DNA from: Loxodes magnus | Taxonomy: Eukaryota > Ciliophora > Karyorelictea > Loxodida > Loxodidae | Reading direction: 5' to 3' | NCBI GenBank assembly: GCA_946699065.1 | Contig: CAMPDV010002035.1 | Location: 1-64,000, forward strand | DNA length: 64,000 bases | Part shown: positions 22,496 to 33,558 of the stretch, piece after piece | Layout: each line of letters opens with the position of its first letter | Numbering within the stretch: position 1 is the stretch's first letter | Made by a program: the position numbers and the translations under genes | The notes under the pieces: model-generated | Database searches by the model: none | Told to the model about the DNA's origin: nothing | What the model saw: the letters and a program-made list of their open reading frames with translations, nothing else

Positions 22496-23517
22496 TCACT
22501 TTTTTTTAATTTAGCATAGAAATGCGATTTAATAGATACGCTCAATTTTAAATATTTTGATTTCCCTATTTTGTGACTGTTTTTAGCTAATTGAAAAATA
22601 ATCTTCCCTCAGGAATTCAAATGAGTAACTAAATCTGCTAACAGCAACTTTTCTATAGTTGTCTGTTATTCTTCTTAGAACTCCCTAACACAATTAGACC
22701 CTTTCCTTAGATTTCTAAATGACATAGTTAAGAAATTGAACATACAGGATGAATCTACTGTCAATAAATTGCATTGCAAATATGGAAGTGAATTTAAGTC
22801 CTTAAATCAGTAATTTGCTAGTCTATTTTCTATAAGATGTCAAAACTACTGAAAGAGTATATTTTTGATTATGATTCCTAAAGTAGAATATTCTAATAAC
22901 TCGCTCTATGCATTTGCTTAACTTCTGTTATACTAGTCATTTCAACTCCGAAAGTTTCGGATTTCTAGTAAAAAAATAGTCTTAGTCAACAACTAATTAC
23001 ATTATGCATACAAGCGTATTAATGGATATGATAGTCAAGTTCTCTTCATCATAAAGCCTTTGAATTTAAAGTGGCAAATAAGCTGTAGATCCTTTAGTGT
23101 TCTCTGCATCTATTTAACTTGATTGAGTCTTATATTTCCAACGCTTTATTAGCTAATCCCGTTTACTTAATAACTCTGACTGCCAAAGAAGGAGCCTGCT
23201 TTATTTTAACTCCTTACCTCGAATAATTAATTATATATACTTCAACCTAGTTTAGATTTCTATATTAGTTGTCTTAAAACTGCCTAAACCATGTCACAGT
23301 TCTTAGATTAGAAATCCTATGAAGAAGCTTATACAAACTCCAGTCAGTCAAATGATTTTGCTTTAATAAGGCCACTAAAAGAATTACTTAATCAAGCCGA
23401 AAGTATAAAGATCTCCCTTCAAACTCAGCTATTCATTTGCTTACTTTTATTCCTTTTTCTAGTCTCAAGTTTACTTCCAAAAGCTATTATAACCTTAGAT
23501 ATATTGTCATGTTCCAT
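22496..23517 (-). CDS. Unknown repeated-family protein, copy 1 (about 335 aa)
   Basis: ATG 23,515-23,517 begins M-E-H-D-N-I-S-K-V-I-I-A-F-G-S-K-L-E-T-R. It continues with S-F-D-W-L-E-F-V-Q-A-S-S-Q-D-F, N-K-A-G-S-F-F-G-S-Q-S, then S-F-R-N-L-R-K-G-S-N-C-V-R-E-F-Q-E-E-Q and H-K-I-G-K-S-K-Y-L-K-L-S, ending at TGA 22,496-22,498. The span (1,022 nt) is two more than a multiple of three, so one 17- or 20-nt intron is expected, and a frame change is in fact seen between about 22,750 and 23,150. A diverged copy lies at 32,040-33,110. I do not know the family. Confidence 0.5.
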
Positions 23518-24067
23518 TTTTATGATTTATTCATATAGACATGAACGTACTAACTTTTATAAGGAGCTCGTAATAAACTACATATTAGCTAACCAAATTT
23601 TTTTTATTCTTAGAACATTCCTTTTACTCCTTATTTTCCCTTAAGCTAAGTTTTAAACTTTTATCCCTTTTAATGCTTAACTATTTAAACGTGACTTCAA
23701 TCTTTCTTTAACTTGTCCTAGGATTTCTTTTTACTACTGCTGACTATTGAGGATTTGTAAGTTACCCATTTACCATTTTCGTCTTTCTACTTAATGCTTT
23801 TTATCTTCTATTGATTCTTTCTTTGAGCTTTTTTAGCTTTTAACTTGGTCCAACTCGTAAAGTGTTGATATCATTAGCTATGCTAACTTGAAATTGCCGT
23901 TTATGTTTATCTTTGAACTTTCTACCTTCCCTTATTTTGTATTCCACTCGAATATCTAAAATTAAGCCCCTTTACCTACTAAAGGCTCAAATAATGCTTA
24001 AGCATTTCACTTGGCATCAACTCGACATAATGAGATTACACTATACAGGGAAAAATAACTACCTCGT

Positions 24068-24634
24068 ATGAGGATAATAAGGCGAACCCTCAATCGCTAT
24101 AAGAAAGCAAGCATTTATGAGAAAGAGAACAAACTTAGTCAAAACTAAGTAGAGTATTTAGCTTCAATAAGCAAAGTAGAAAGAAAGTAACTAGTAGAAA
24201 AGTACAAATAAGATAGAGATAGTACTACTATATCAATTAGTAAGAGTAAGTAAGATACTTTATTAATAAAGTAAATAGATGTAGATGAAATAGTATAATC
24301 TTCATTTATTGTATAATCATAGAGGTTTCAAATATATAAGAAAATGCTTTAAGTGAGATAGGGTTTAAAAGAAATAATAGAAGGAAAAGTCAGAGAGTTA
24401 GGAGTTGTTTGATTTTGATTAGGAATTGCAGAAATTATTAGACCTAGAAAAATTTTATCTAAAGGGTAGAAAAGAAAAAGATAGGATTATTAGAATGTAG
24501 CTTAGATGAATTATAAGCATAATGAAAGCAATTCTAGTATAGAATATCACTTAAATACTTATTACTAATAACTAACCAACTCTATCAGAAACAGTAATCT
24601 TAATTAAATTATATTTCTAAATTATAAAGGTTGA
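24068..24634 (+). CDS. Unrecognised 188-aa protein
   Basis: ATG 24,068 to TGA 24,632-24,634 is 567 nt (189 codons) with no intron. It starts M-R-I-I-R-R-T-L-N-R-Y-K-K-A-S-I-Y-E-K-E and continues E-Y-L-A-S-I-S-K-V-E-R-K-Q-L-V-E-K-Y-K and D-E-I-V-Q-S-S-F. It then has a short hydrophobic patch G-V-V-W-F-W-L-G-I-A-E-I-I (both W are TGA) before K-G-Q-K-R-K-R-Q-D-Y and a Ser/Asn-rich tail. If the first of those TGAs were the stop the protein would be 114 aa (stop 24,410-24,412). The good composition after it favours the longer reading. It is convergent with the kelch gene, leaving about 115 bp between stops. Confidence 0.55.
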
Positions 24635-24749
24635 TATAGAAGCATTAATAAGAACTAAATAGATTATATAGCTTTATTTTACTTAATTAAATATATAACT
24701 TATAAAAATAATTTAGTTTATATCTTATATTAATGTCTTTCTCCATTAC

Positions 24750-27073
24750 TCACACACTACATTTTTACCATTCTCTATTTGGCTATTATTTAATTTCATA
24801 GTAGTATAATATATCTTACTCATTTTCACTTGGACTGTATATTCAAATCTTATTAGATTCATATATTCCATTATATCAAAAAAATCTATTGAAGTGAGGA
24901 AAAGCACTTCCATTCTCTGTTATTTTCTTTCAATCAAATATTATAGTTTATCCTAAATTACTTCTATCATCAAATATGTATGTTTATTCCATTTCTTATA
25001 TATAAATTGCTGACACATAGTGCGCTGCTTTTGGTAATTTAATTGATTAAAATTATTATCATTTATTGGTAATTACATCATAAAAACATACATAATCTTT
25101 ATCAGAACCTAAATAACCACCAAGTGTAAATATCACATCATATGCGTAACACGTTCCATGATCTTCACCTTTATATAGATGTTAAGCAATTTAGATACTT
25201 TTATTTTTATTAATATCATATGTCTCACATGTATTTGTTCTACCTTAAGAATCACTTCCTCCAATAATATAAATAAGTGATTTATTATCATAGACTAAAG
25301 AGGTTTCACTTCTAGGAAATATTAACCTAGATTAATTTTCTATTTTGCTATTTTATATCTTTAATATATTATTTTAGTGCTGATTTTAGTTTTATCCTCC
25401 TACCATTATTAATTAATATTTTTATGTTTAATATACTGATGTTTAGTTATTGTATATAGCTTACAAATTAGGAATAGTTACTTATGTCTGAGTGAGTGGT
25501 GTAGCAGATATATTTACTGATTATAGAATATTAGAATTTCATTATCCTAAGATAGTTATTAAAAGGCTAAGACTTATTTTAATCTCTTCTATGCTATAAT
25601 TTCGCAAAATTAAGTCCATTTTTCAGTTCTTCATTCCAAAAATTCATATATATATAAGTTTTCAGATACTAAAATTACTATTATGCTTAGCCTCTTTCTT
25701 CCTTGATTTAATCAATTAGATTCACATTTTCTGCTATGTTCTAATTATTCTATTACAACTAAGCTATTTCTTATACCTTCTCTTATAATACCTTCTATAA
25801 TGTGTCTTTCTGGCTCTAAATGATTTAAATTTAATTATTTAGATCTTAAGAGAACTTGTTCGTATTCTAAAGTTCTTAAGTTAACTCTTCAATTCTCTTA
25901 ATTAAGCTCTATTTCTCATTCTCCTTTTAAACTATTTCCTTCTAACTTTCTTCTAGTTACTTTTATAGTTTGCGATTCTCGGGAATTTGCTCTTCAATCG
26001 TCTCTTTTAATTACTAATTTTACGTTTCTAGTTCTTTTTATTATCTTACTAGACTCTCATTCTATTTCTCGAAAATTTCGCTTTCATATAGTTGTTAAAG
26101 TAGAAATTCTGACAGGTTCTTATTAAAGTCTTCATTCTTCCTTTCTTAGGATAGACACTTCAAATCTTTAACTATTGCTCTATCCCCTATAATCTTTACA
26201 TCTTAGCCTCACATTTTTCTATAGTCTCCAATTCCAATTTACTGATTTCATTGTATTACTCTTGAAGATTTATAACTTATACCATATGTGAAGTAGCTGC
26301 CTGCTTTAGGCTAATATATTGTAACAAGTTTTTATTAAAATTGCTTTAGATAACCTGAAAAAGGTTTTCAATGATAGTACCTTATGACTGTATTACTATA
26401 TTTCTCAAATTAATCATTTCATCATTCAATTGCTTTTAGGTTTAGCTGCATTACTATCTTTTTAGATGCAGTTACATTGATTACTATAACGATACTAACT
26501 TAAATTGTATTTCAGTCTACATAGATTGTATTTAATCTTCTATCAGAACCTTTTAATGAAAATTATGTGTAGTTTATCCACATAAAACACAAATATAGTC
26601 CTTTTCCTCTAAGCAATTGAATGTTCAAGGTTAGTTATGGATTAAGCATTATTTTAGAAGATGGGACTAAGATTCATACTGTTGCTAATCCTTTTCAATC
26701 TCTTCTGCTACTTGTATTTCTCTTTACGGTATCTATTTGTTGAAATCTACTATTTCAAGGTCTTTAATTGTTTTCTTAGTCATTTTGTTATGATCACTAC
26801 AGAAAAGAAACTTTGATAAGTTTAGCATAGACTGCAGACACTCTTAACATACAACACACTAGCAATCTAGCCTTCTTGGTTTCCTTTCATTATCATTAAA
26901 GTTTCTATTGCACCCTTTACATATAAAAGCTTATATTTTTATAATAAAAAACTTTCTAGACGTTTAACTAAGTTTTGTCTGGCGATAAAGTAGTAAAGAT
27001 TCAATCACTAACAGCTTACCTAATCTTACTCTTCACATATTTTTGTAACTCTAAATTATAAATTTTGCTTCAT
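24750..27073 (-). CDS. TRIM-like protein: RING, B-box, coiled coil and kelch repeats
   Basis: Read on the minus strand, an N-terminal RING-like Cys cluster (C-K-G-C ... L-D-C-Q-C-V-V-C-Q-E-C-L ... F-C-S-D-H) is followed by a B-box (C-L-I-H ... Y-I-C-V-L-C-G ... H-N-F-H). A long coiled coil comes next (E-L-E-T-I-E-K-C-E-A-K; L-K-E-T-I-E-E-Q-I-P-E-N; L-Q-E-K-V-Q-E-I-A-Q-L-Q-Q-N), then kelch blades (V-Y-D-N-K-S-L-I-Y-I-I-G-G; T-C-E-T-Y-D; F-T-L-G-G-Y; F-Y-D-V-I-T-N-K-W with W encoded by TGA). It ends at TGA 24,750-24,752. A 20-nt intron (26,180-26,199) and at least one more near 25,650 join the frames. Such proteins are usually RING ubiquitin ligases with a substrate-binding propeller; that role is inferred. 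The exact start is uncertain (27,073 is the nearest ATG). Confidence 0.75.
26180..26199 (-). other. 20-nt intron in the RING/B-box/kelch gene
   Basis: GTAAAGATTATAGGGGATAG on the minus strand. Its removal turns E-K-C-E-A-K-M followed by a poor frame into E-K-C-E-A-K-I-A-I-V-K-D-L-K, joining the two halves of one coiled coil. Confidence 0.75.
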
Positions 27074-27119
27074 ATCATCTGACAATATGATCGCTTAAAA
27101 TGATCGAAGACATATTAGC

Positions 27120-27480
27120 AGTGCCACTCAATTAACTCTTCAACTATTCTTTATTAATCATGATTCGATTAACTTCTGTTTGAAGCATACTTTTATAAAC
27201 CCTCGTCTCTCTTCTCTCTTCTGGTATCTTTTTTCTGCTTCTCTAACTATCAATCTTATAATCCCATTCGTACCACTTTCCATCTCCTTCAACTCTTCAT
27301 TTATCTATCAACCTTCTCTTAATCAAACTACCTTCATTTTGCTTCTAGCTTTTTCACAAATAGAATGCTACCCTAAGAATCTTTCATTTTCCTTTCTCTC
27401 AATCTATTCTTCTAGATCCTGTGTCTTAAAAGGTAACTATACAGACTGATCTCAAGAATAATCATCTGATACCTGTTTAA
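27120..27480 (-). CDS. Charged helical coding segment upstream of the RING/B-box/kelch gene
   Basis: On the minus strand one frame reads D-L-E-E-Q-I-E-R-K-E-N-E-R-F-L-G, then I-N-E-E-L-K-E-M-E-S-G-T-N-G and R-E-A-E-K-R-Y-Q-K-R-E-E-R. An adjoining frame reads Q-T-E-V-N-R-I-M-I-N-K-E-Q-L-K-S-Q-L-S-G-T. This may be the 5' exons of the RING/B-box/kelch gene, joined by short introns I could not place, or a separate small gene. Confidence 0.35.
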
Positions 27481-27688
27481 GGTAAATGTTGCTATATTTT
27501 CTCTTATGGCTCTTCTTCATTAATCATAATACTTCACTAAAAACTGAGTGAGTTTAGTTTAGATTAACTGAGTAATAGAAAGAACTTCATAAGGTAGAGA
27601 TATGGAGAGAAACTAAAAGGACTAAGATTAACTAAAAGGCTTTTGTTTTACTTTGAGAGTCAAGTGTTTGTTAATACTTCTGTAAGTC

Positions 27689-28621
27689 ATGGAATGAGAA
27701 TCTAAGAGAATGGTATTAGATTATCATAATCCTTTAGTATCAAAGAGCATATCAACTAATTATAGAGATAGCTAGTCAACTTTGAAAAGGAAGTTAGAAG
27801 ATAGAGTTAGATGTAAGTTTTCGGATGAGATTTAAGAGCTAAAGTCAAGAAATAAAAAGTAAAACATCTGGCTGCTTACTCATAAATCGTAAAATCTAGT
27901 AACTGAAGATCTTTAGAAGGTAGCTTTTTGTTTACAGACTATTGAAGCCTTTTTAAGATGCTAAAGATATTTCTTAGCAGATAAGCTCACTGAAAAACGG
28001 TGACAGTAAACTTTTTACCTAAAAAGAAGAGAAGATACTTTTAAGGAAGGTTAGGCTGATAATATCCTAATTAGTGACTAAATAGCCTTATACTGTTTAC
28101 AGTTAACTGACTAGGATATGAAATAATAATAAGCATTATCTTGTAGATATGTAAACAGTATTATTTAAGGTAAGAATAACACATTAGCATTAATAATTTC
28201 AGTGTAATTAATTGATAAGTAAATGAGGTAATTAAAGAAAGGATTAGAAAGTAAGATTAGGATATTTGTATATGATATAAGTCATCCAGTTATAAATAGA
28301 GGTAGGAGGACAAAATAGTCAGCTTAATGAAAGGAAAGCATTATAAGTTACTAGAGTTGCTAGATAGCTCTAGTTAATTACTTTTGAATCTGAAGGTAAT
28401 TTAAAACCTTAATAGTTAAAAGGAAATTTAGACAGCAGATTAAAAATTTAAGCTTATGTTTTGAAGAAATCAATATTGAAGGCTGCAAACAGTAATCTTT
28501 ATAGTACAATGAAGGAAAGAAGAAAAGAGAAAGTGAGACTACGAGGATTAAAAGCTCAAAGGTAGAAAATATCATAAAGATCTATTTATCAAATATAAAA
28601 AATTGCTTTGGTAGAAAATGA
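27689..28621 (+). CDS. Unrecognised 310-aa protein (unit B of a duplicated family)
   Basis: ATG 27,689 to TGA 28,619-28,621 is 933 nt, exactly 311 codons. An upstream in-frame ATG at 27,602 is also possible. It begins M-E-W-E-S-K-R-M-V-L-D-Y-H-N-P-L-V-S-K-S, then K-R-K-L-E-D-R-V-R-C-K-F-S-D-E-I, L-V-T-E-D-L-Q-K-V-A-F-C-L-Q-T-I-E-A-F and L-A-D-K-L-T-E-K-R-W-Q-Q-T-F. Its second half (28,030-28,600) is paralogous to 21,940-22,442. In that part another frame aligns better with unit A, so the 3' half of the model is less certain. The stop TGA overlaps a downstream ATG (28,618). Confidence 0.5.
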
Positions 28622-28820
28622 TCAGATTATGTTCTACTAGTAATTCAGATATGGATTGAAACATTGTTAAATCAAAGCTATTATTTAAAGATATTGAAAA
28701 AGAAGGGATTACAGAGAGTCAATTTATCAATATAGTTAAAGAGAATGAAAAGAATAAAACTGACAGCTATCTTTTTGCTCTATTTGAGAATTAAGTGAAC
28801 TCAAATCATATATTATGCGT
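28618..28820 (+). CDS. Short acidic coding segment overlapping the preceding stop
   Basis: Starting at ATG 28,618 (overlapping TGA 28,619), the plus strand reads M-I-R-L-C-S-T-S-N-S-D-M-D-W-N-I-V-K-S-K, then F-K-D-I-E-K-E-G-I-T-E-S-Q-F-I-N-I-V-K-E and K-T-D-S-Y-L-F-A-L-F-E-N-Q. Composition is convincingly protein-like with no TAA run, but it collides with the end of the minus-strand gene at 28,821 and I see no proper stop. It may be a short gene, or a 3' exon of the preceding gene if TGA 28,619 is spliced out. Confidence 0.3.
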
Positions 28821-30140
28821 TCAGCTATATTAGCAAATTATCTTGATAAGTTCACCAAGAAAATTGATTAATCTAGAAGAAAAAAATGAGATATCTCTAT
28901 CTATTATTTTTCTACCATTACCCTTATTATAGAAGAGAGCATAAACGGCAATTTTAAGAGACTGTTTGGTAACTTTACTACACACTTGGACCTGCTTTTC
29001 GAATAGCTTTATCTTTCTTCTATAGCTCAAATTCAGTTTGCTGGTTTCAAAAATATCCAGCTTGTCAGTTAATCTCTGAAAACCACTGGGTATAATTTTT
29101 ACAGCTAAATAAAGAATCTGAACTGTTTAGTATGTAGACTACATCATAGTTAGATAGCCATAAGAAATATCAGAAAAGTTGACAAAATACTTCTTTACTT
29201 ATCAACTTCAAATCCTTATGAGTTCAGCAATAAAACAGAAAAAGTTAGAGAGGACTTCATATCCACAGCGCATTAACCAATATGATTGTCATACTATCTC
29301 ATCCAAGTCTATTTATTCACCTACCATATTAATTGGACATACTATATAAAGGCTCTATTTGGTATATTACCTAAAGCTACTATGATTAGTAATTAATTTC
29401 TTTAAGTTAAAGCTATAACTGGTTGGACGGCTAATTGCTTGAAATCTAATTTACCATTCAATAAAATTAGTCGAACTACACTTAAAATACCCTATTTCCC
29501 ATCCTCATTCTTATCTAGCCAAAACTAAGTCAAGGCTAGAAACTCAGATTCATTCTTCCTTCTCTTCCATACTATATTTACCATCTTTTCTATTGCTTAT
29601 ACCATACGAGCATTAGCCTCTTATAAAACTGCCTTTATTTCAGTCCAGTAAGTTAACCAAGCATTAAAATAGCGATTAGTATGAACCATTTTTAGATCTT
29701 ACTAACACTGTTTGACTGCTAATGTAGACAACAAGATATGCTAGGAGGTGATACGTTTGGAATGGACAGAGAAATAAAACTGTTGATACTTCAGCGGCAG
29801 ATAGTAGATTAAGCTATTTACAGTGTTTAAGGAGCTTGAGAGTGTCAAGAGGTTTGTATACAAATGAAGCTTCAAAATACAGTTGAGGGATAAGAATTTG
29901 CTAAGGGATGTAAACAAAAATCGAATAGCGAAGGACTAGAGTAAAACTGTCTTAAGAGCTAGGCGTATAACTAGTATAAGCTAAACTTGTTCTTACATAG
30001 CAGTAAGATTACAGATATGATTCATACTTCAATGGTTCTGGACATAACCTAGCAACTAAAATTCTCAGATTATGCTAAAGAAGATCATAGTAAGAACTAA
30101 CTAGTCAGCATCTCAGAAAGCCAATGATACTGTAGTCTAG
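28821..30140 (-). CDS. Unrecognised helical protein
   Basis: The minus strand reads K-Y-Q-Q-F-Y-F-S-V-H-S-K-R-I-T-S, then (ATG at 29,689) M-V-H-T-N-R-Y-F-N-A-W-L-T-Y-W-T-E-I-K and V-L-Q-E-A-N-A-R-M-V-Q-A-I-E-K-M-V. It continues N-E-S-E-F-L-A-L-T-Q-F-W-L-D-K-N-E-D-G-K, G-F-Q-R-L-T-D-K-L-D-I-F-E-T-S, R-K-I-K-L-F-E-K-Q-V-Q-V-C-S-K-V-T and F-L-G-E-L-I-K-I-I-C-Q-Y-S, ending at TGA 28,821-28,823. From 29,689 the span is two more than a multiple of three, so one short intron is needed around 29,150-29,340; I could not fix it. The frame remains good upstream of 29,689, so the start may be near 30,140. No domain recognised. Confidence 0.5.
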
Positions 30141-30463
30141 CAACATCACTAAGATGAAGCAATCTCTAATCTTTCTTACATACTATAATTAGAATCTAAT
30201 AAACTCATACTGTTTAAACCAGATAATCTAATAAGGTATGAAAAATAAGTACTAAAGCCTTAAAAATTATTTGACTTTTAATTGAATTAAATGGGTTGCA
30301 TGGTAGCGAAACACAAACCACAAATGAAGAAAGCAATATGAGTCACTCCAGAGACTAATCTACTGCCAGACAGGTAAAAGAACACTCATGTCTAGATACT
30401 ACTCAAGAAATTCAAATAGTACTCAAATAAGAGTCAGAAGCTAGATTTTAAAGCCTTTTTATA

Positions 30464-32068
30464 ATGCTCACTGATCTTAATGAAAGGCATAGGAATATGG
30501 CAGAGTCTACGTTCAAACTTTTGATTTAAGAAGGACGGGAAAAATAATTTTTAGGGATTTTGCGTAGCTCTATATGTTGTATGTCATCGAAAGAAGAAAA
30601 GATTCGCTTTGTGTTTGATGCTGATGAAAACTCATTTTTGACATAAAATGAGTTTTAATAAATGCTTAAGACGACGATAGGCTTCGCGAAGAAATTCAAC
30701 AAAGCACCGTAAAATGAGCAGGATGATGTTTGAATATACAGCGCAACCAAAAAAATCCTGAATCCGAAGTAAAAATAATCCTATGAATTGTTCTACGAAT
30801 GAGAGGCTAAGAATTTGGACACCTCGTCTTTGCTTAATATTTTTGAGATTGTTCCTTCACCAGAAAAAGAGAAAACGATAATAAAGCAAATAGTGACTGA
30901 CTTGTAAAATAAGCCACTCTAACCAGGAGAAGACTGCATGCACTAAGTTATAGTTGGTGAGAGTCTTGGAAGCTTTATGTTAATTATGACAGCGAAATTT
31001 TAATTAAGAAGAGTAATCGAGTCAGCTAGCGCTCTAGCGAATGAACATGAAGAAAAGAAAGCGGAATCGTATGAATAGTTCAAAAGAAGTTCAACTATCC
31101 AAAACTAGTAGATTGGCTTTAAGATCCTTAGAATTTGATAATTCTGTTATAGATGGAGAAATTAAAGGAACTTTGAAGAATAGCCTGATGCAAGACTATG
31201 TTTATATTCTAGTTCCTTAAATAGTCTGGAAGAACTTATTCAGCTGATATGGAGGAGGCCCAATATTTCTGAGGAAAGTGATTGTAACTAAAAATGAAAA
31301 TTCCGTACCGTTTGTCGAACTCTATCCTAAGATCGTAAAACTTCATCTTTGCTCCCAGAGTGGAAACTTTGATAAAGAGATGAAAAATGGGTATTTTTAA
31401 GCTCGGTTATGACGATGGGATAGACTAAATCTAATATGGTCGAAAAGAGCAAATCATCATAAGAAATCAGACTCTGGACAAAAACTCCAGGAGCAGAGTG
31501 AAATTTAGTGACTAACTTAGATGAAACTGTTTAAGATGTAGGAGTAGAAACTGGCTAGTTCTTTATGATTGAATAGAAATGTACAGAGTATACAAAAACA
31601 AGGACAAAGTATAATTGGCCTAGAGATAGAATTTCTAAGAAAATGGAGTAAAAAGATTGAAGGGAAAACTTTGAGGTAGGAGATAGATTGGATGTTTGGA
31701 ATCCTTTAGTGCACAAATGAAGACTCGTTACAATCTAGTAGCTCAACACAAAATACATTATAGTCAATTTCATAAACGAAAAGTACAAGCAAGATAGACA
31801 GCTACCAATCGAAAGGAAAACGATATAAGGTTACTAGAGTTACAATAAGATAATAGTTAATTATTCTAGACCAAAGGAAGTAAATCCAGTAGTTAAAAGA
31901 CTAAAGAAAAAACTTGAGAAAATAATATTGATTATTATAAGCATTAAGTTGTTTATTGTTAGAGGCGATAAAAAAAGGAAAAAAGAGAGCAATATTATCT
32001 TAAAATTTACGGTTAAGTATTGTAGTGTGTACTATATCATCTGTCTTTGCTTAAGTATCAAAATATGA
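30464..32068 (+). CDS. USP32-like protein: EF-hand, DUSP and Ubl domains, no visible protease core
   Basis: ATG 30,464 is followed by an EF-hand (F-D-A-D-E-N-S-F-L-T-Q-N-E-F, a canonical 12-residue loop). After a helical segment and a 16-nt intron (31,108-31,123) comes a DUSP domain: D-Y-V-Y-I-L-V-P-Q-I-V-W then F-S-W-Y-G-G-G-P-I-F-L-R-K-V-I and F-V-E-L-Y-P; the W of W-Y-G-G-G-P is TGA. A USP-type ubiquitin-like domain follows: E-I-R-L-W-T-K, then E-T-V-Q-D-V-G-V-E-T-G-Q-F-F-M-I-E and N-W-P-R-D-R. A short SH3/Tudor-like stretch (V-G-D-R-L-D-V-W-N) leads into a basic tail and TGA 32,066-32,068. One more intron is needed near 31,400. EF-hand plus DUSP plus Ubl is the N-terminal layout of USP32-class deubiquitinases, but I see no Cys box (N-x-G-N-T-C) before the stop. 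Confidence 0.75.
31108..31123 (+). other. 16-nt intron before the DUSP domain
   Basis: GTAGATTGGCTTTAAG. Its removal joins S-S-T-I-Q-N-Q to S-L-E-F-D-N-S-V-I-D-G-E and puts the DUSP domain in frame with the EF-hand part. Confidence 0.65.
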
Positions 32069-33110
32069 TTTAATAGCTATGCTCAATTTTAAATATCTTG
32101 CTTTCCCTATTTATGACTACTTTGACGCCTATTGAATGGTCTGAAGAAGTATCTCAATCTATTATCTATTGCTCTTACATAACTATAGTTATTTTCTATT
32201 CTTCTTAGAAAAATCTTACAAGTTTCGGATATTCTCCTTTGAATTTTTAAAAGACATCGTAAAAAGATAGAACATGCAGGATATAATTGATCCCAATAAA
32301 TTTGCTTTGCATAAACGAAAGCAAAATTTGAGTTCTTAAGACTGTTGTTTACTAGACCTTATATCTAAAAGGCTCCAAATCAATTTAAAGAGAAGATATT
32401 TGACAAAACATCCTGAAACAAATATTCTAACAGTTCGTTCTAAGCACTTTCTCAACTTCTTCTCTCCATATCATTTCTACCTCTTAAATTAGGTCTTTTA
32501 GCAATGCAATCATTTACATCAGCAACTGATTACATTTCACATTCAAGCTAACGGTTCATTTCAAGTCTAGATTTACTTATGCTTTTCTCCTTAGTCTCTA
32601 TGTGGACTATTTTTGATGTCTCTGATAAATTTCATAAGCTACCGTAATTATTCCCATCTTGCTAACTATACCTTTAAAAACCTCATTTACAAAGCGACAT
32701 AATGGAGTAGAGAGTTGATAGACAAGAGGTAGCTTTGCAAAGAAAAGAAACTTACCGAGCATTATACGGAATAATGTGGCTACCAATGAAGGAACCATTA
32801 TTAGATTCTAGCTTCATACATCGAATGATTAATCCCATATACGATAATCTAGTTAATTATCTATAGTCAATTAGCTTAAAAATGCTCAAATAATTTCAAA
32901 ATTCTTAAATTGAAAATCCTTATGAAGATGCCCAGACGAACTCAAGTAGATCAACTGATTTTCCCTTGAATCAAGTTATCAATATTGTAACTTAACCAAG
33001 TTAAAAATCTAAAGATATTCCCTTTAAACTCAGCTCTTTATTTACTTTTCTTGCATCGAGATTGTCTTAGGAGTTATTGCAACCTTAGATATAGTGATCC
33101 AATTTTCTGC
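32040..33110 (-). CDS. Unknown repeated-family protein, copy 2
   Basis: Homologous to 22,496-23,517 over its length. Shared signatures include S-V-D-L-L-E-F-V-W-A-S-S-Q-G-F (S-F-D-W-L-E-F-V-Q-A-S-S-Q-D-F in copy 1), N-N-G-S-F-I-G-S, T-M-S-F-K-N-S-K-E-N and K-A-R-Y-L-K-L-S. The frame switches twice, as expected for short introns or decay, and no clean ATG equals the start of copy 1, so the copy may be degenerate. Its 3' end meets the 3' end of the USP32-like gene. Confidence 0.4.
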
Positions 33111-33558
33111 AATAATTATATAAATGATCTTAATGCTAACCTTGTGCTAATGATACTAATTCAGCTATTATACTGAGACAAATTAAACTTAGTCTTAGGT
33201 ATCAAATTTTTCATCTAATTTGACTTTTTCTTTGACTTTTAATTTTTTTCCTTTAAGCTAAGTTTTGAACTCTTTTATCCCTTCAAAATCTTAATTATTT
33301 AAACTTAACTACTAAGCTTTGCATAAAATAAACTTAGTATCTTTCTTTACTACTATTAACTACTGTGGATCACCAAGTTACTCACTAGCCAATGTGAGTA
33401 ATAGTTAATTAACAATACTAGCTAAACACAATATTTAGTAAGCATCTTTCAATTCTTATTCTTTCATTAAGCTCTTTCCCAGCTTTATTTTCTTTCTGTT
33501 GTATTATGAGCTTTATCATACTAATATTACTAACTTAAAAGAGCTAAAGCATTACCAT
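33111..33558. other. Interval with no gene I can support
   Basis: T-rich. Part of it (up to about 33,300) is still related to the upstream flank of the copy at 22.5-23.5 kb (about 23,520-23,760), so it belongs to the duplicated unit. Confidence 0.45.

Noticed and set aside
22496-23517. Reverse transcriptase of a non-LTR element, given that the gene is repeated
   Set aside because: I found no Y-x-D-D or other RT block motifs in any frame of either copy.
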